Shown: one piece after another, positions 9,408 through 22,400 of the stretch
Layout of the letters: every line of letters begins with the position of its first letter
Numbering within the stretch: the stretch's first letter is position 1
Assembly (NCBI GenBank): GCA_026913215.1
Contig: JAPTYK010000001.1
Location: 4,526,001-4,590,000, forward strand
Source: Streptomyces diastatochromogenes
GTDB taxonomy: Bacteria > Actinomycetota > Actinomycetes > Streptomycetales > Streptomycetaceae
Length of the DNA: 64,000 nucleotides
Direction of reading: 5' to 3'
The notes under the pieces: generated by a model
Seen by the model: the letters and a program-made list of their open reading frames with translations, nothing else
Told to the model about the DNA's origin: nothing
Databases searched by the model: none
Made by a program: the position numbers and the translations under genes

Positions 9408-9437
9408 TTGCCCCCGGGCGCCCCGGTCGCGTACGCT
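9408..9437 (+). promoter_or_regulatory. Putative housekeeping promoter of rplJL
   Basis: TTGCCC (9408-9413), an 18-bp spacer, then TACGCT (9432-9437), a HrdB-type pair about 220 bp before rplJ and just before the L10 leader. It overlaps the lipoprotein stop region. The position is plausible; it has not been experimentally supported. Confidence 0.5.
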
Positions 9438-9439
9438 TC

Positions 9440-9610
9440 CACAGAAGCCAAAGACCGCTGGTCGTTGCTGTGCCCTTACCGGGTGCGGTGGCCGAAGGAT
9501 CCGCTGACAACGGACGACCCGCGCAGGTGACTGTGGAAGTGTTCCCGGACTTCATCGTTCGGTCGAGCTCAGCCCCGTGCGCCTGCGCCCGGGGCGTTTT
9601 GTTTTGTCCA
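9440..9610 (+). ncRNA. Ribosomal protein L10 leader (autoregulatory 5' UTR)
   Basis: The long untranslated region before rplJ contains AGAAGCCAAAGACCGCTGG and related stems typical of the L10 leader. There the L10-(L12)4 complex binds and represses rplJL. A G/C hairpin at 9571-9595 (AGCCCCGTGCGC / GCGCCCGGGGC) followed by TTTTGTTTT gives the attenuator. Identification rests on position and architecture; no covariance search was run. Confidence 0.75.
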
Positions 9611-9657
9611 GCCCCCTTCTGAGCGGTCCTCATCACCCGGAAGGAGGCCGACGCACT

Positions 9658-10188
9658 ATGCCGACGCCCAACAAGGCTGCATCGGTGGCCGAGCTCAAGG
9701 ACGCGTTCCAGAGCTCCAACGCCGCCGTGCTGACCGAGTACCGGGGTCTCACCGTCGCGCAGCTCAAGACGCTGCGTCGCTCTCTCGGTGAGAACGCCCA
9801 GTACGCCGTGGTGAAGAACACGCTGACCAAGATTGCGGCCAACGAGGCCGGGATCACCGCACTGGACGAGCACTTCGCTGGTCCGACCGCGGTCGCCTTC
9901 GTCACCGGTGACCCGGTGGAGTCGGCGAAGGCCCTGCGTGACTTCGCCAAGGAGAACCCGAACCTCATCATCAAGGCCGGTGTCCTTGACGGTAAGGCTC
10001 TCTCCGCCGACGACATCAAGAAGCTTGCGGACCTCGAGTCCCGCGAGGTTCTGCTCAGCAAGCTGGCCGGTGCCTTCAAGGGCAAGCAGACTCAGGCTGC
10101 TCAGCTCTTCCAGGCGCTGCCGACGAAGCTCGTCCGCACCGTGGACGCGCTTCGCGCCAAGCAGGCCGAGCAGGGCGGTGCCGAGTAA
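9658..10188 (+). CDS. rplJ: 50S ribosomal protein L10
   Basis: L10 anchors the L7/L12 stalk to the ribosome. The 176-aa protein begins MPTPNKAASVAELKDAF, directly after GAAGGAGG. Its N-terminal RNA-binding domain includes EYRGLTVAQLKTLRRSL and YAVVKNTL, and the C-terminal helix ending LRAKQAEQGGAE recruits L12 dimers. Length is normal. It is first in the rplJ-rplL operon under the L10 leader. Confidence 0.98.
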   Translation: MPTPNKAASVAELKDAFQSSNAAVLTEYRGLTVAQLKTLRRSLGENAQYAVVKNTLTKIAANEAGITALDEHFAGPTAVAFVTGDPVESAKALRDFAKENPNLIIKAGVLDGKALSADDIKKLADLESREVLLSKLAGAFKGKQTQAAQLFQALPTKLVRTVDALRAKQAEQGGAE

Positions 10189-10300
10189 TTCGGCTCGCGC
10201 ATTGATCCACGCCGCCTAGTGCGTGGGTCGTAGCGGGCCGTTACGCCCGCCTCTCAAGACACATCGGCACCTGCCGAGATTAGTGGAAGGATCGCCCATC

Positions 10301-10687
10301 ATGGCGAAGCTCTCTCAGGAAGACCTGCTCGCTCAGTTCGAGGAGATGACCCTCATCGAGCTGTCCGAGTTCGTCTCGGCCTTCGAGGAGAAGTTCGACG
10401 TCAAGGCTGCCGCGGCCGTCGCCGTTGCCGCCGGCCCGGTCGCGGGTGGTGGCGACGCCGCCGCCGCCGAGGAGCAGGACGAGTTCGACGTCATCCTCGA
10501 GGGTGCCGGCGACAAGAAGATCCAGGTCATCAAGGTCGTGCGCGAGCTCACCTCCCTGGGCCTCAAGGAGGCCAAGGACCTCGTCGACGGCACCCCGAAG
10601 CCGGTCCTCGAGAAGGTCGCGAAGGAGGCCGCCGAGAAGGCTGCCGAGTCCCTCAAGGCCGCCGGTGCCTCCGTCACGGTCAAGTAA
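10301..10687 (+). CDS. rplL: 50S ribosomal protein L7/L12
   Basis: The stalk protein that recruits translational GTPases. The 128-aa product has an N-terminal dimerisation helix (LSQEDLLAQFEEMTLIELSE), an Ala/Gly-rich hinge (about residues 40-60), and the C-terminal domain with the factor-binding helix EAKDLVDGTPKPV. ATG at 10301 is chosen, with GGAAGG upstream. It is followed by a strong terminator. Confidence 0.98.
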   Translation: MAKLSQEDLLAQFEEMTLIELSEFVSAFEEKFDVKAAAAVAVAAGPVAGGGDAAAAEEQDEFDVILEGAGDKKIQVIKVVRELTSLGLKEAKDLVDGTPKPVLEKVAKEAAEKAAESLKAAGASVTVK

Positions 10688-10739
10688 GACCGTTTCGGCT
10701 CACTGAGCTGACTTCTGCCCCCGTGTAACGCGGAGGCAG

Positions 10740-10778
10740 CGAAAGGCGATCACCCTTCTGGGTGGTCGCCTTTCGGCG
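10740..10778 (+). terminator. Terminator of rplJL
   Basis: A 16-bp stem, CGAAAGGCGATCACCC and GGGTGGTCGCCTTTCG, around a TTCT loop. The T-tract is short, as is common in Streptomyces. Confidence 0.9.
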
Positions 10779-10868
10779 TTCCCGGGAAGCGGGCGTGGCG
10801 GGGGGCCTCAAGGCCGCCGCGAGCGGAGTATGGTGATCTTCGCCGTGCGCCCCGCTGACCGGGGGGCC

Positions 10869-11055
10869 TTGACGAACCGCACGCAGCGCGCAATTCTCAG
10901 GACGCGTCGTCACAACGATCCGTTTCCGAGGCATGGATCGACGACTGAACGGGCAGTATCGAGGTGCGCCGCACGGCGCGAGGTACCGCGGAGTTGAGAG
11001 CAACGAGGGTCGCGAAGAAGTCGCCCTGGACATCAGTGAGCCAAGTGGCTACACT
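10869..11055 (+). promoter_or_regulatory. rpoBC promoter region
   Basis: The best HrdB-type promoter is TGGACA (11027-11032), a 17-bp spacer, TACACT (11050-11055). A weaker upstream candidate is TTGACG (10869-10874), 17 bp, AATTCT. The 550-bp gap before rpoB holds these and no credible gene; the remainder is leader. Confidence 0.65.
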
Positions 11056-11236
11056 GACCCTTTGCGCTGCCTGTTAGCTGCCCCCTGCCCGTCACCAGGG
11101 GCATACCTTCGCATCAGCTTCGTGGACCGACCCCGTCTGACCTGGCCTTTTGGTCATCTCAGGAAAAGTCTGCCGTGAAGCGTTGCTGGGGACCGGTACG
11201 CGCGTAGTGAGTCCGAGCCCTCGGAAGGACCCCCTC

Positions 11237-14200
11237 TTGGCCGCCTCGCGCAACGCCTCGACCAATACGAACAACGGCGCAAGCACCGCCCCGCTGCGCA
11301 TCTCCTTTGCAAAGATCAAGGAGCCCCTCGAGGTTCCGAACCTCCTCGCGCTGCAGACCGAGAGCTTTGACTGGCTGCTCGGCAACGCCGCCTGGAAGGC
11401 TCGCGTCGAGGCTGCCCTTGAGTCGGGACAGGACGTCCCCACGAAGTCCGGTCTGGAGGAGATCTTCGAGGAGATCTCCCGATCGAGGACTTCTCCGGGT
11501 CGATGTCGCTGACCTTCCGCGACCACCGCTTCGAGCCGCCGAAGAACTCGATCGACGAGTGCAAGGACCGTGACTTCACGTACGGCGCCCCGCTCTTCGT
11601 CACCGCCGAGTTCACCAACAACGAGACCGGCGAGATCAAGTCCCAGACGGTCTTCATGGGCGACTTCCCGCTCATGACCAACAAGGGCACCTTCGTCATC
11701 AACGGCACCGAGCGTGTCGTCGTGTCGCAGCTCGTCCGCTCGCCGGGTGTCTACTTCGACTCCTCCATCGACAAGACGTCCGACAAGGACATCTTCTCCG
11801 CCAAGATCATCCCGTCCCGGGGTGCCTGGCTGGAGATGGAGATCGACAAGCGCGACCTGGTCGGTGTCCGCATCGACCGCAAGCGCAAGCAGTCCGTCAC
11901 CGTCCTCCTGAAGGCCCTCGGCTGGACCACCGAGCAGATCCTCCAGGAGTTCGGCGAGTACGAGTCCATGCGCGCCACCCTGGAGAAGGACCACACCCAG
12001 GGCCAGGACGACGCGCTGCTCGACATCTACCGCAAGCTGCGTCCGGGCGAGCCGCCGACCCGTGAGGCCGCTCAGACGCTGCTCGAGAACCTCTACTTCA
12101 ACCCGAAGCGCTACGACCTCGCGAAGGTCGGCCGCTACAAGGTGAACAAGAAGCTCGGCGCCGACGAGCCGCTGGACGCCGGTGTCCTCACCACCGACGA
12201 CATCATCGCCACCATCAAGTACCTCGTGAAGCTCCACGCGGGCGAGACCGAGACGGTCGGCGAGAACGGCAACGAGATCGTCGTCGAGACCGACGACATC
12301 GACCACTTCGGCAACCGTCGTCTGCGCAACGTCGGCGAGCTCATCCAGAACCAGGTCCGCACGGGTCTGGCTCGTATGGAGCGCGTCGTCCGCGAGCGGA
12401 TGACCACGCAGGACGTCGAGGCGATCACCCCGCAGACCCTGATCAACATCCGCCCGGTCGTGGCGTCGATCAAGGAGTTCTTCGGCACCTCGCAGCTGTC
12501 GCAGTTCATGGACCAGAACAACCCGCTGTCGGGTCTCACCCACAAGCGCCGTCTGTCGGCGCTCGGTCCGGGTGGTCTCTCCCGTGAGCGGGCCGGCTTC
12601 GAGGTCCGAGACGTGCACCCGTCCCACTACGGACGCATGTGCCCGATCGAGACCCCCGAAGGCCCGAACATCGGTCTGATCGGTTCGCTCGCCTCGTACG
12701 GCCGCGTCAACGCGTTCGGCTTCATCGAGACGCCGTACCGCAAGGTCGTCGACGGCCAGGTCACCGACGAGGTCGACTACGTCACCGCCGACGAGGAGGA
12801 CCGGTTCGTCATCGCGCAGGCCAACGCCGCGCTCAACGACGAGCTCCGCTTCTCCGAGCCGCGCGTCCTGGTCCGCAAGCGTGGCGGCGAGGTCGACTAC
12901 GTCGAGCCGTCGGACGTGGACTACATGGACGTCTCGCCGCGCCAGATGGTGTCGGTCGCGACCGCCATGATCCCCTTCCTGGAGCACGACGACGCCAACC
13001 GTGCCCTCATGGGCGCGAACATGATGCGTCAGGCCGTCCCGCTGATTAAGTCGGAGGCCCCGCTCGTCGGCACCGGCATGGAGTACCGCTGCGCCACCGA
13101 CGCCGGCGACGTGCTCAAGGCCGAGAAGGACGGTGTCGTCCAGGAGCTGTCGGCCGACTACATCACGGTCGCCAACGACGACGGCACGTACATCACGTAC
13201 CGCCTGCACAAGTTCTCCCGCTCCAACCAGGGCACCTCTGTCAACCAGAAGGTCGTCGTGGACGAGGGGCAGCGCGTCATCGAGGGCCAGGTCCTCGCCG
13301 ACGGTCCCGCCACCGAAGAGGGCGAGATGGCCCTCGGCAAGAACCTCCTCGTGGCGTTCATGCCGTGGGAGGGCCACAACTACGAGGACGCGATCATCCT
13401 GTCGCAGCGCCTCGTGCAGGACGACGTCCTCTCCTCGATCCACATCGAGGAGCACGAGGTCGACGCCCGTGACACCAAGCTCGGCCCCGAGGAGATCACC
13501 CGGGACATCCCGAACGTCTCCGAGGAGGTCCTCGCGGACCTCGACGAGCGCGGCATCATCCGCATCGGTGCCGAGGTCGTCGCCGGCGACATCCTGGTCG
13601 GCAAGGTCACCCCGAAGGGCGAGACCGAGCTGACCCCGGAGGAGCGCCTGCTCCGCGCGATCTTCGGTGAGAAGGCCCGTGAGGTCCGTGACACCTCGCT
13701 GAAGGTGCCGCACGGCGAGATCGGCAAGATCATCGGCGTCCGCGTCTTCGACCGCGAGGAGGGCGACGAGCTTCCCCCGGGCGTGAACCAGCTGGTCCGC
13801 GTCTACGTCGCCCAGAAGCGCAAGATCACCGACGGTGACAAGCTCGCCGGCCGTCACGGCAACAAGGGTGTCATCTCCAAGATCCTCCCGATCGAGGACA
13901 TGCCCTTCCTCGAGGACGGCACCCCGGTCGACATCATCCTCAACCCGCTGGGTGTCCCGTCCCGAATGAACCCGGGACAGGTCCTGGAGATCCACCTCGG
14001 CTGGCTCGCCAGCCGCGGCTGGGACGTCTCCGGCCTCGCGGACGAGTGGGCGCAGCGCCTCCAGGCGATCGGCGCCGACCAGGTCGCCCCCGGCACCAAC
14101 GTCGCCACCCCGGTCTTCGACGGTGCGCGTGAGGACGAGCTCGCGGGTCTGCTCCAGCACACCATCCCGAACCGCGACGGCGAGCGCATGGTGCTCCCGT

Positions 14201-14718
14201 CCGGCAAGGCGCGCCTGTTCGACGGCCGCTCCGGCGAGCCGTTCCCGGACCCGATCTCCGTCGGGTACATGTACATCCTCAAGCTGCACCACCTGGTCGA
14301 CGACAAGCTGCACGCGCGTTCGACCGGTCCGTACTCGATGATCACCCAGCAGCCGCTGGGTGGTAAGGCCCAGTTCGGTGGCCAGCGCTTCGGTGAGATG
14401 GAGGTGTGGGCGCTGGAGGCATACGGCGCCGCCTACGCCCTCCAGGAGCTGCTGACGATCAAGTCCGACGACGTGACCGGCCGCGTGAAGGTCTACGAGG
14501 CCATCGTCAAGGGCGAGAACATCCCTGAGCCCGGCATCCCCGAGTCCTTCAAGGTCCTCATCAAGGAGATGCAGTCCCTGTGCCTCAACGTGGAGGTGCT
14601 GTCCTCGGACGGCATGTCCATCGAGATGCGCGACACCGACGAGGACGTCTTCCGCGCAGCGGAGGAGCTCGGCATCGACCTGTCCCGGCGCGAGCCGAGC
14701 AGCGTCGAAGAGGTCTGA
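11237..14718 (+). CDS. rpoB: DNA-directed RNA polymerase subunit beta (one frameshift)
   Basis: The beta subunit forms one pincer of RNA polymerase. TTG at 11237 (LAASRNASTNTNNGAS) is chosen because it has GGAAGGA upstream and matches known Streptomyces starts. One C is lost near 11482 (EEISPIEDFSGS), breaking the gene; restored length is about 1160 aa. The rifampicin region (about residues 415-450, SQLSQFMDQNNPLSGLTHKR) is wild type. Switch and catalytic signatures such as GDKLAGRHGNKGV and HLVDDKLHARSTGPYS are intact. It is followed by rpoC after a 98-bp gap with a hairpin. Confidence 0.98.
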
Positions 14719-14726
14719 CGGGAGTC

Positions 14727-14758
14727 CGGCGGGGGCTCAGCGATGAGCCCCCGCCGGC
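14727..14758 (+). terminator. rpoB-rpoC intergenic hairpin
   Basis: CCGGCGGGGGCTCA pairs with TGAGCCCCCGCCGG around a short loop. There is no T-tract, so it may act in RNA processing or partial attenuation rather than full termination. Confidence 0.6.
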
Positions 14759-14816
14759 CCCAGGACCCCCGTATCAGACCCCACAGCCTTACAACCCTGA
14801 GAGGGATTGACGCATA

Positions 14817-18716
<3,900 letters not shown>

Positions 18717-18730
18717 GCGAGTCGCTTGAC

Positions 18731-18772
18731 CGAAGGGCGGTCACCCCGTTGCACACGGGTGACCGCCCTTCG
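18731..18772 (+). terminator. Terminator of rpoBC
   Basis: A 16-bp perfect stem (CGAAGGGCGGTCACCC and complement) with a 10-nt loop. It closes the rpoBC operon and marks the left border of the phage-tail block. Confidence 0.92.
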
Positions 18773-18793
18773 GCGTGCGTTCAAAAAGAGGTG

Positions 18794-19057
18794 TCATCGG
18801 GCGGCGAGCTCCCAGGCCGTGACGGCGACCGTCGCCACCGCGGCGAGGGCGCCGATGCTGGCCAGGGGCCAGCGGGCGCGCTCCAGGGCGTCGAGGCGGG
18901 CCTCGTGGTCGGCGAGCTGCTTGTCGGTCTGGTCGCTGCGCTGCACGAGCAGGGCGAGCGAGCCGTCGACGCGGGCGAAGCCGGCCTCCAGGGTGCCGCG
19001 GAGCCGCTCCAGTTCGAGGGCGACGGCGACGGGGTCGTTCGGGTCAGGCTCGGTCAT
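18794..19057 (-). CDS. Small coiled-coil membrane protein (lysis-cassette associated)
   Basis: An 87-aa protein: an acidic N-terminus, a coiled-coil stretch (about residues 14-62, with the hydrophobic heptads of LERLRGTLEAGFARVDGSL), then one C-terminal transmembrane helix (WPLASIGALAAVATVAVTAW). Small proteins of this shape lie beside holins in Streptomyces and mycobacterial phages. It overlaps the preceding holin gene by 14 bp, so translation is coupled. It could be a second holin, an antiholin or a spanin-like anchor. No specific family was recognised. Confidence 0.75.
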   Translation of the reverse strand: MTEPDPNDPVAVALELERLRGTLEAGFARVDGSLALLVQRSDQTDKQLADHEARLDALERARWPLASIGALAAVATVAVTAWELAAR

Positions 19058-19277
19058 CGGTACCGCCCTGGGCGGGGCGCAGCCAGGACGGCAGCAGGTT
19101 CTGCACCGGGCCGAGGGCCATCACCCGGGCCAGTCCGCCGGCGACGGCCAGGGCCCCGGCGACCCAGGGGAGGGTCGCGGGGATGCCGGAGGCGTCGACG
19201 ATCGCGGGGAGGACGACGGCGATGCCGACGGCGGACTGGAGGACGGTACGGGCCGTGCGTTTGGCGGCATCGGACAT
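19044..19277 (-). CDS. Putative holin
   Basis: A 77-aa protein with two hydrophobic segments (about residues 12-30, VLQSAVGIAVVLPAIVDAS, and residues 35-53, LPWVAGALAVAGGLARVMA) and a charged C-terminus ending QGGTDDRA. Two short helices directly downstream of an amidase fit a class II-like holin. In a tailocin it would open the producer's membrane so that the amidase can reach peptidoglycan. It lies 17 bp after the amidase and overlaps the next gene. The call rests on size, topology and position. Confidence 0.75.
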   Translation of the reverse strand: MSDAAKRTARTVLQSAVGIAVVLPAIVDASGIPATLPWVAGALAVAGGLARVMALGPVQNLLPSWLRPAQGGTDDRA

Positions 19278-19294
19278 CACTGTGCTCCTTGCGG

Positions 19295-20200
19295 TTACTT
19301 CGTGTACGGGACCTTGAGGGCGTTCCAGGAGGCGGCGCCGGGGATGCCGTCGGCGTCGGAGCCGCGGAAGCCGAGCTTGTGCTGCCACTTGGCGTAGCTG
19401 AGCCGGTCGGCCTCGCCCCAGCGGGGGCTCGGGCCGACGGTGTACGCGGAGCAGCCCTCGGCGACGAGGCGGCGGCCCATGGCCGTGATGACCGGGGAGC
19501 TCGTCTCCGCGCGGAAGAACGAGGTGCCCGGGAAGGGCTGGAGGCGGGGGGCGGCCGGCTTGGCCGGCGGGTTCTTCGCGGGGGCCGCGCCGAGGCGTTT
19601 TCGCACCCGGTCGCGCATCGTCGGCATGGCGAAGCCGCGGGGGTCGTCCTTCCAGTCCGACCACTCCTTGTGGCCGATGACGGAGCGGGCGCCCCAGCCG
19701 TGGGCCCGGCACAGGGCGGCGGAGACCCGTTCGATGGCGTCGAGCTGGGCGGGCGGCCAGGGGTCGGTGCCGTCGCCGAGGTTGACGCATTCGAAGCCGT
19801 AGAAGCGGGAGTTGCCGTCGACGGCGCCGGAGCTGCCCTGGTGCTCGCGCGGGCCGGGGGGCCGCTCGCCGTACGTCTCGGTGATCACGGCCTGGAGGAC
19901 GGACGGGTCGCCGCCGCCGGCGTGGTTGGCGCGGCCGTTGGCGACGAGGTGGACGCTGCCGTCCTTGGCGATGACTCCGTGGCAGAGGGGGCCCGGCAGT
20001 CCCTCGTATCCGTTGAAGCACATCTCGACGGTGTTGGCGGTGCCGGCGGAGACGGTGTGGTGGATGATCACGCCGGTCACGGGGCCCCAGGCGCCGTGGC
20101 CGTTGCGGTTGTGGGTGCGCCAGCCGGGGTGCTCGACGACGGTGACGCCTTCGGCGCGGAGCGCGGCGACGAACCGGTCCGCGGTGAGGGGAGTGGCCAT
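19295..20200 (-). CDS. N-acetylmuramoyl-L-alanine amidase (endolysin)
   Basis: A 301-aa peptidoglycan hydrolase. An amidase_2 domain spans about residues 10-190, with the zinc-site histidine in GVIIHHTVS and the later histidine in VIGHKEWSDWK. The central HGVIAKDGSVHLVANGRANH is the family core. A Pro/Ala linker and a C-terminal peptidoglycan-binding-like domain (YAKWQHKLGFRGSDADGIPG) follow. It cuts the bond between the stem peptide and MurNAc. The start at 20200 is chosen because GGAGG sits seven bases upstream; an in-frame ATG at 20218 has no RBS. It probably frees the particles by lysing the producer. Confidence 0.93.
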   Translation of the reverse strand: MATPLTADRFVAALRAEGVTVVEHPGWRTHNRNGHGAWGPVTGVIIHHTVSAGTANTVEMCFNGYEGLPGPLCHGVIAKDGSVHLVANGRANHAGGGDPSVLQAVITETYGERPPGPREHQGSSGAVDGNSRFYGFECVNLGDGTDPWPPAQLDAIERVSAALCRAHGWGARSVIGHKEWSDWKDDPRGFAMPTMRDRVRKRLGAAPAKNPPAKPAAPRLQPFPGTSFFRAETSSPVITAMGRRLVAEGCSAYTVGPSPRWGEADRLSYAKWQHKLGFRGSDADGIPGAASWNALKVPYTK

Positions 20201-20223
20201 CTGGTGTCCTCCGGACATGGAAA

Positions 20224-20250
20224 GGCCCGCGCCGGGGAGCCGGCCGGGCG
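20224..20250 (-). terminator. Hairpin upstream of the amidase gene
   Basis: On the minus strand an imperfect G/C-rich stem (GCCCGGCCGG...GCGCGGGC) is followed by CTTTCC. It resembles a weak terminator or attenuator between the structural genes and the lysis cassette. Confidence 0.4.
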
Positions 20251-20302
20251 TGTGCGGTTGTTCCGTACGGGCTTTACGGGCTTCGCGGGGTTTCGCGGTG
20301 CT

Positions 20303-20677
20303 TTACGGGGTGGGCGGTGCCGGGGCCCAGGCGGCGCACAGGGCGGCGTACGCGGTGCGGCGCGCCTCGAAGTCGGCGAGCGCCGCGGTCACGGCCCGCT
20401 GGGCGGCGGTCTGGTCGGGGACGGCCGGGGCGCCGTCCCTGGCGTCCACGATGACCAGGCCGGAGCCGCGCAGGAGGGCGTCGCCGGTGCCCTTCTCGGT
20501 GACCTCGGCGGTGACGTACACCGCCGGGTACTGCCCGGTGACGGGGTCGCGCTGGACGGTGTTGCCCAGGCTGGTGTCGTAGACGCGTACGGAGAGGGTG
20601 TGGCCGTTCTCGGTGACGGTGGCGCGGCCCGCGTAGTCGATGGCCACGCCCCAGGGCTGGGTGGGGTCGATGTTCAT
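20303..20677 (-). CDS. Hypothetical tail-locus protein (124 aa)
   Basis: Not recognised. It starts MNIDPTQPWGVAIDYAGRAT. The first 85 residues alternate beta-like strands (VYVTAEVTEKGTGDALL), and a helical Ala-rich C-terminus (residues 88-118) follows. It lies between a fibre-like protein and the amidase, in the tail operon and on the same strand. In siphophages small proteins here are fibre accessory or chaperone proteins. That role is an inference from position only. Confidence 0.7.
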   Translation of the reverse strand: MNIDPTQPWGVAIDYAGRATVTENGHTLSVRVYDTSLGNTVQRDPVTGQYPAVYVTAEVTEKGTGDALLRGSGLVIVDARDGAPAVPDQTAAQRAVTAALADFEARRTAYAALCAAWAPAPPTP

Positions 20678-20690
20678 GGAGTGCTCCTGC

Positions 20691-21260
20691 TCAGGTCTGG
20701 GCGCCGTGGATGAGGACGGGCTGGGCGTAGACCGTGCCGCTGGTGGCGAGGGCCTGGATCTCGATGTTCATGGTCTGGCCGAACCGGGCCTTCATGTCGC
20801 CGGGCAGCAGGCCGAGGTAGTCGTAGGTGGTGCCGGCGGTGACCGTGGGGCCGAAGGGGACGCTGTCGACGAGGACCCGCACCTGGCCGGTGCCGCCGCC
20901 GGACACCGCGGTGTTGATCGCGAGCCGCATCTTGGGCTGCCAGATGGGGTTGGAGCAGCGGGCGACGGTGGTGAAGGCGGCGGCGGTGGTGGAGGGCCAC
21001 TTGGCCGGGTCGGTGGCCAGCGGCGGCATGAGCTGGAGCCAGGGCCGGGCGAGGCCGCCGGTCATGATGTCGTCGGCGAAGATCTCGTGGTTGTAGCCGT
21101 CGAAGATCCGGAACAGCGGCCGGGTGATGGTGACGCTCTCGGACGGCGTGGGGCGGAACTCGTTGACGGCGGGGCGGGTGTTCACGGCCGTGGACAGGGC
21201 CTTGATCCGGCGTTCCATCTGGTTGAGCCGGTCGATGATGTCCTCGGGCAGCTGGGGCAT
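20691..21260 (-). CDS. Putative minor tail protein (189 aa)
   Basis: It starts MPQLPEDIIDRLNQMERRIK, a short helical N-terminus. A beta-rich region follows, with TRPLFRIFDGYNHEIFADDI and VRVLVDSVPFGPTVTAGTTY, resembling a jelly-roll carbohydrate or attachment module of phage baseplate proteins. The start overlaps the stop of the hub gene (ATGA), so the two are translationally coupled. It could be an upper-fibre or accessory baseplate protein. No family was recognised with certainty. Confidence 0.7.
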   Translation of the reverse strand: MPQLPEDIIDRLNQMERRIKALSTAVNTRPAVNEFRPTPSESVTITRPLFRIFDGYNHEIFADDIMTGGLARPWLQLMPPLATDPAKWPSTTAAAFTTVARCSNPIWQPKMRLAINTAVSGGGTGQVRVLVDSVPFGPTVTAGTTYDYLGLLPGDMKARFGQTMNIEIQALATSGTVYAQPVLIHGAQT

Positions 21261-22390
21261 CAGGCCTCCTCTAGGTAGAGCTCGGCGGTGTCGGGGCGGC
21301 CGCGCTCGGGGGGCGTGACCTTGGCGCCGATGATGCGGTAGCGGGCGTCGAGGCCCTGGGAGTACCACTCGTCGGTGATGCGGATGCGGGCGACGCGGCC
21401 GAGGAGCTGCGGCGGGACGATCCCGCCGAGGTGGATGGAGACCGAGGGGATCACGACGGCGCCGCGGGCCTGCTTGAGCTCGGTGGCGGCCAGCGAGTCG
21501 AGCGCGAGCGGGTCGGTGATCTCGTTGTGGTCCGAGGACAGGTCGATCAGCGGCCAGCCGTCCACGAGCAGGTCGCTGGCGTACTGCTGGCGGGAGAAGA
21601 TCGGCCGGGACTCGGCGGCGGCGTTGGAGTTGGTGGAGGCGCCGCGGGCCAGGGCGGTGGTGCCGCCGCGGGTGGCGTCGTACGGGAAGGAGTACGACAG
21701 GATGACGCCGGGCCGGTCGAAGACCAGGTCGGTCGCGCCGGTGACGATCTTGGGTTCGCCGAGGCGGAGCTGCCGGATCCGCCGCCCGGTGACCGGGTCG
21801 CGGTAGACCAGGATCTGGTACTCGAAGCCGTTCTCGGTGGCGGCGAGCTGGTCGAGGGCCTCCAGGTAGACGGTCTCGTCGCCCTTGCGCCAGGAGGCCG
21901 TCTTCTGGAACTTGGGGGCCTCGTCGCCGTAGGTGATGCCGATGCGGCGGGGTTCCTGGCCCTCGGGGGCGTCGGGGTAGGCCTGGACGTCGAGTTCGCG
22001 CCAGAGCCGGCGGGCGATCTCCACCTGGTCGGTGGGGGTGCTGTACGTGATGTCCGTACGGATGCGGCGGCGTCCGGCGTACGAGTCGAAGGTGGCGGCC
22101 TGGATGCCGAGGGTCAGCACCCCGCGGCCGCTGGACTGCAGGGTGCTGGTCCAGACGATGCCGCCCCACCACAGGTCGCCGCCGCGCTCCAGGTAGACCG
22201 CGGTGCGGCCCTCCCGGACCTTCTTGACGCGCTCGGCGATGGCCTTGTCGGGGATGGGGATGGTGCCGGAGAGCGAGCCGGCCTTGCCGATGTAGTCGTC
22301 GAACGAGACGTCCCGCAGGGGGAGGATGTCCAGCGTCTGGTCGGTGAGCAGGTCGCAGAAGATGGCCCGGTAGGGCGTGTCGATACTCAT
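21260..22390 (-). CDS. Minor tail protein / tail hub (Gp37-like, siphovirus ReqiPepy6 type)
   Basis: A 376-aa protein starting MSIDTPYRAIFCDLLTDQTL. It has the pattern of actinophage baseplate-hub proteins: an N-terminal DYIGKAGSLSGTIPIPD segment followed by alternating beta domains (GDLWWGGIVWTS; DPVTGRRIRQLRLGEPKIV). Hub proteins close the tip of the tail tube and hold the receptor-binding proteins. It lies downstream of three receptor-binding genes and is coupled to the next gene by an ATGA overlap. The homology call is by recognised pattern, moderate to good. Confidence 0.75.
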   Translation of the reverse strand: MSIDTPYRAIFCDLLTDQTLDILPLRDVSFDDYIGKAGSLSGTIPIPDKAIAERVKKVREGRTAVYLERGGDLWWGGIVWTSTLQSSGRGVLTLGIQAATFDSYAGRRRIRTDITYSTPTDQVEIARRLWRELDVQAYPDAPEGQEPRRIGITYGDEAPKFQKTASWRKGDETVYLEALDQLAATENGFEYQILVYRDPVTGRRIRQLRLGEPKIVTGATDLVFDRPGVILSYSFPYDATRGGTTALARGASTNSNAAAESRPIFSRQQYASDLLVDGWPLIDLSSDHNEITDPLALDSLAATELKQARGAVVIPSVSIHLGGIVPPQLLGRVARIRITDEWYSQGLDARYRIIGAKVTPPERGRPDTAELYLEEA

Positions 22391-22400
22391 CGGTCGCGCC

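Noticed and set aside
12484..12600. Possible rifampicin-resistance changes in RpoB or streptomycin-resistance changes in S12 (37012-37381)
   Set aside because: The rpoB region reads SQLSQFMDQNNPLSGLTHKR and S12 has K43 and K88, all wild type.
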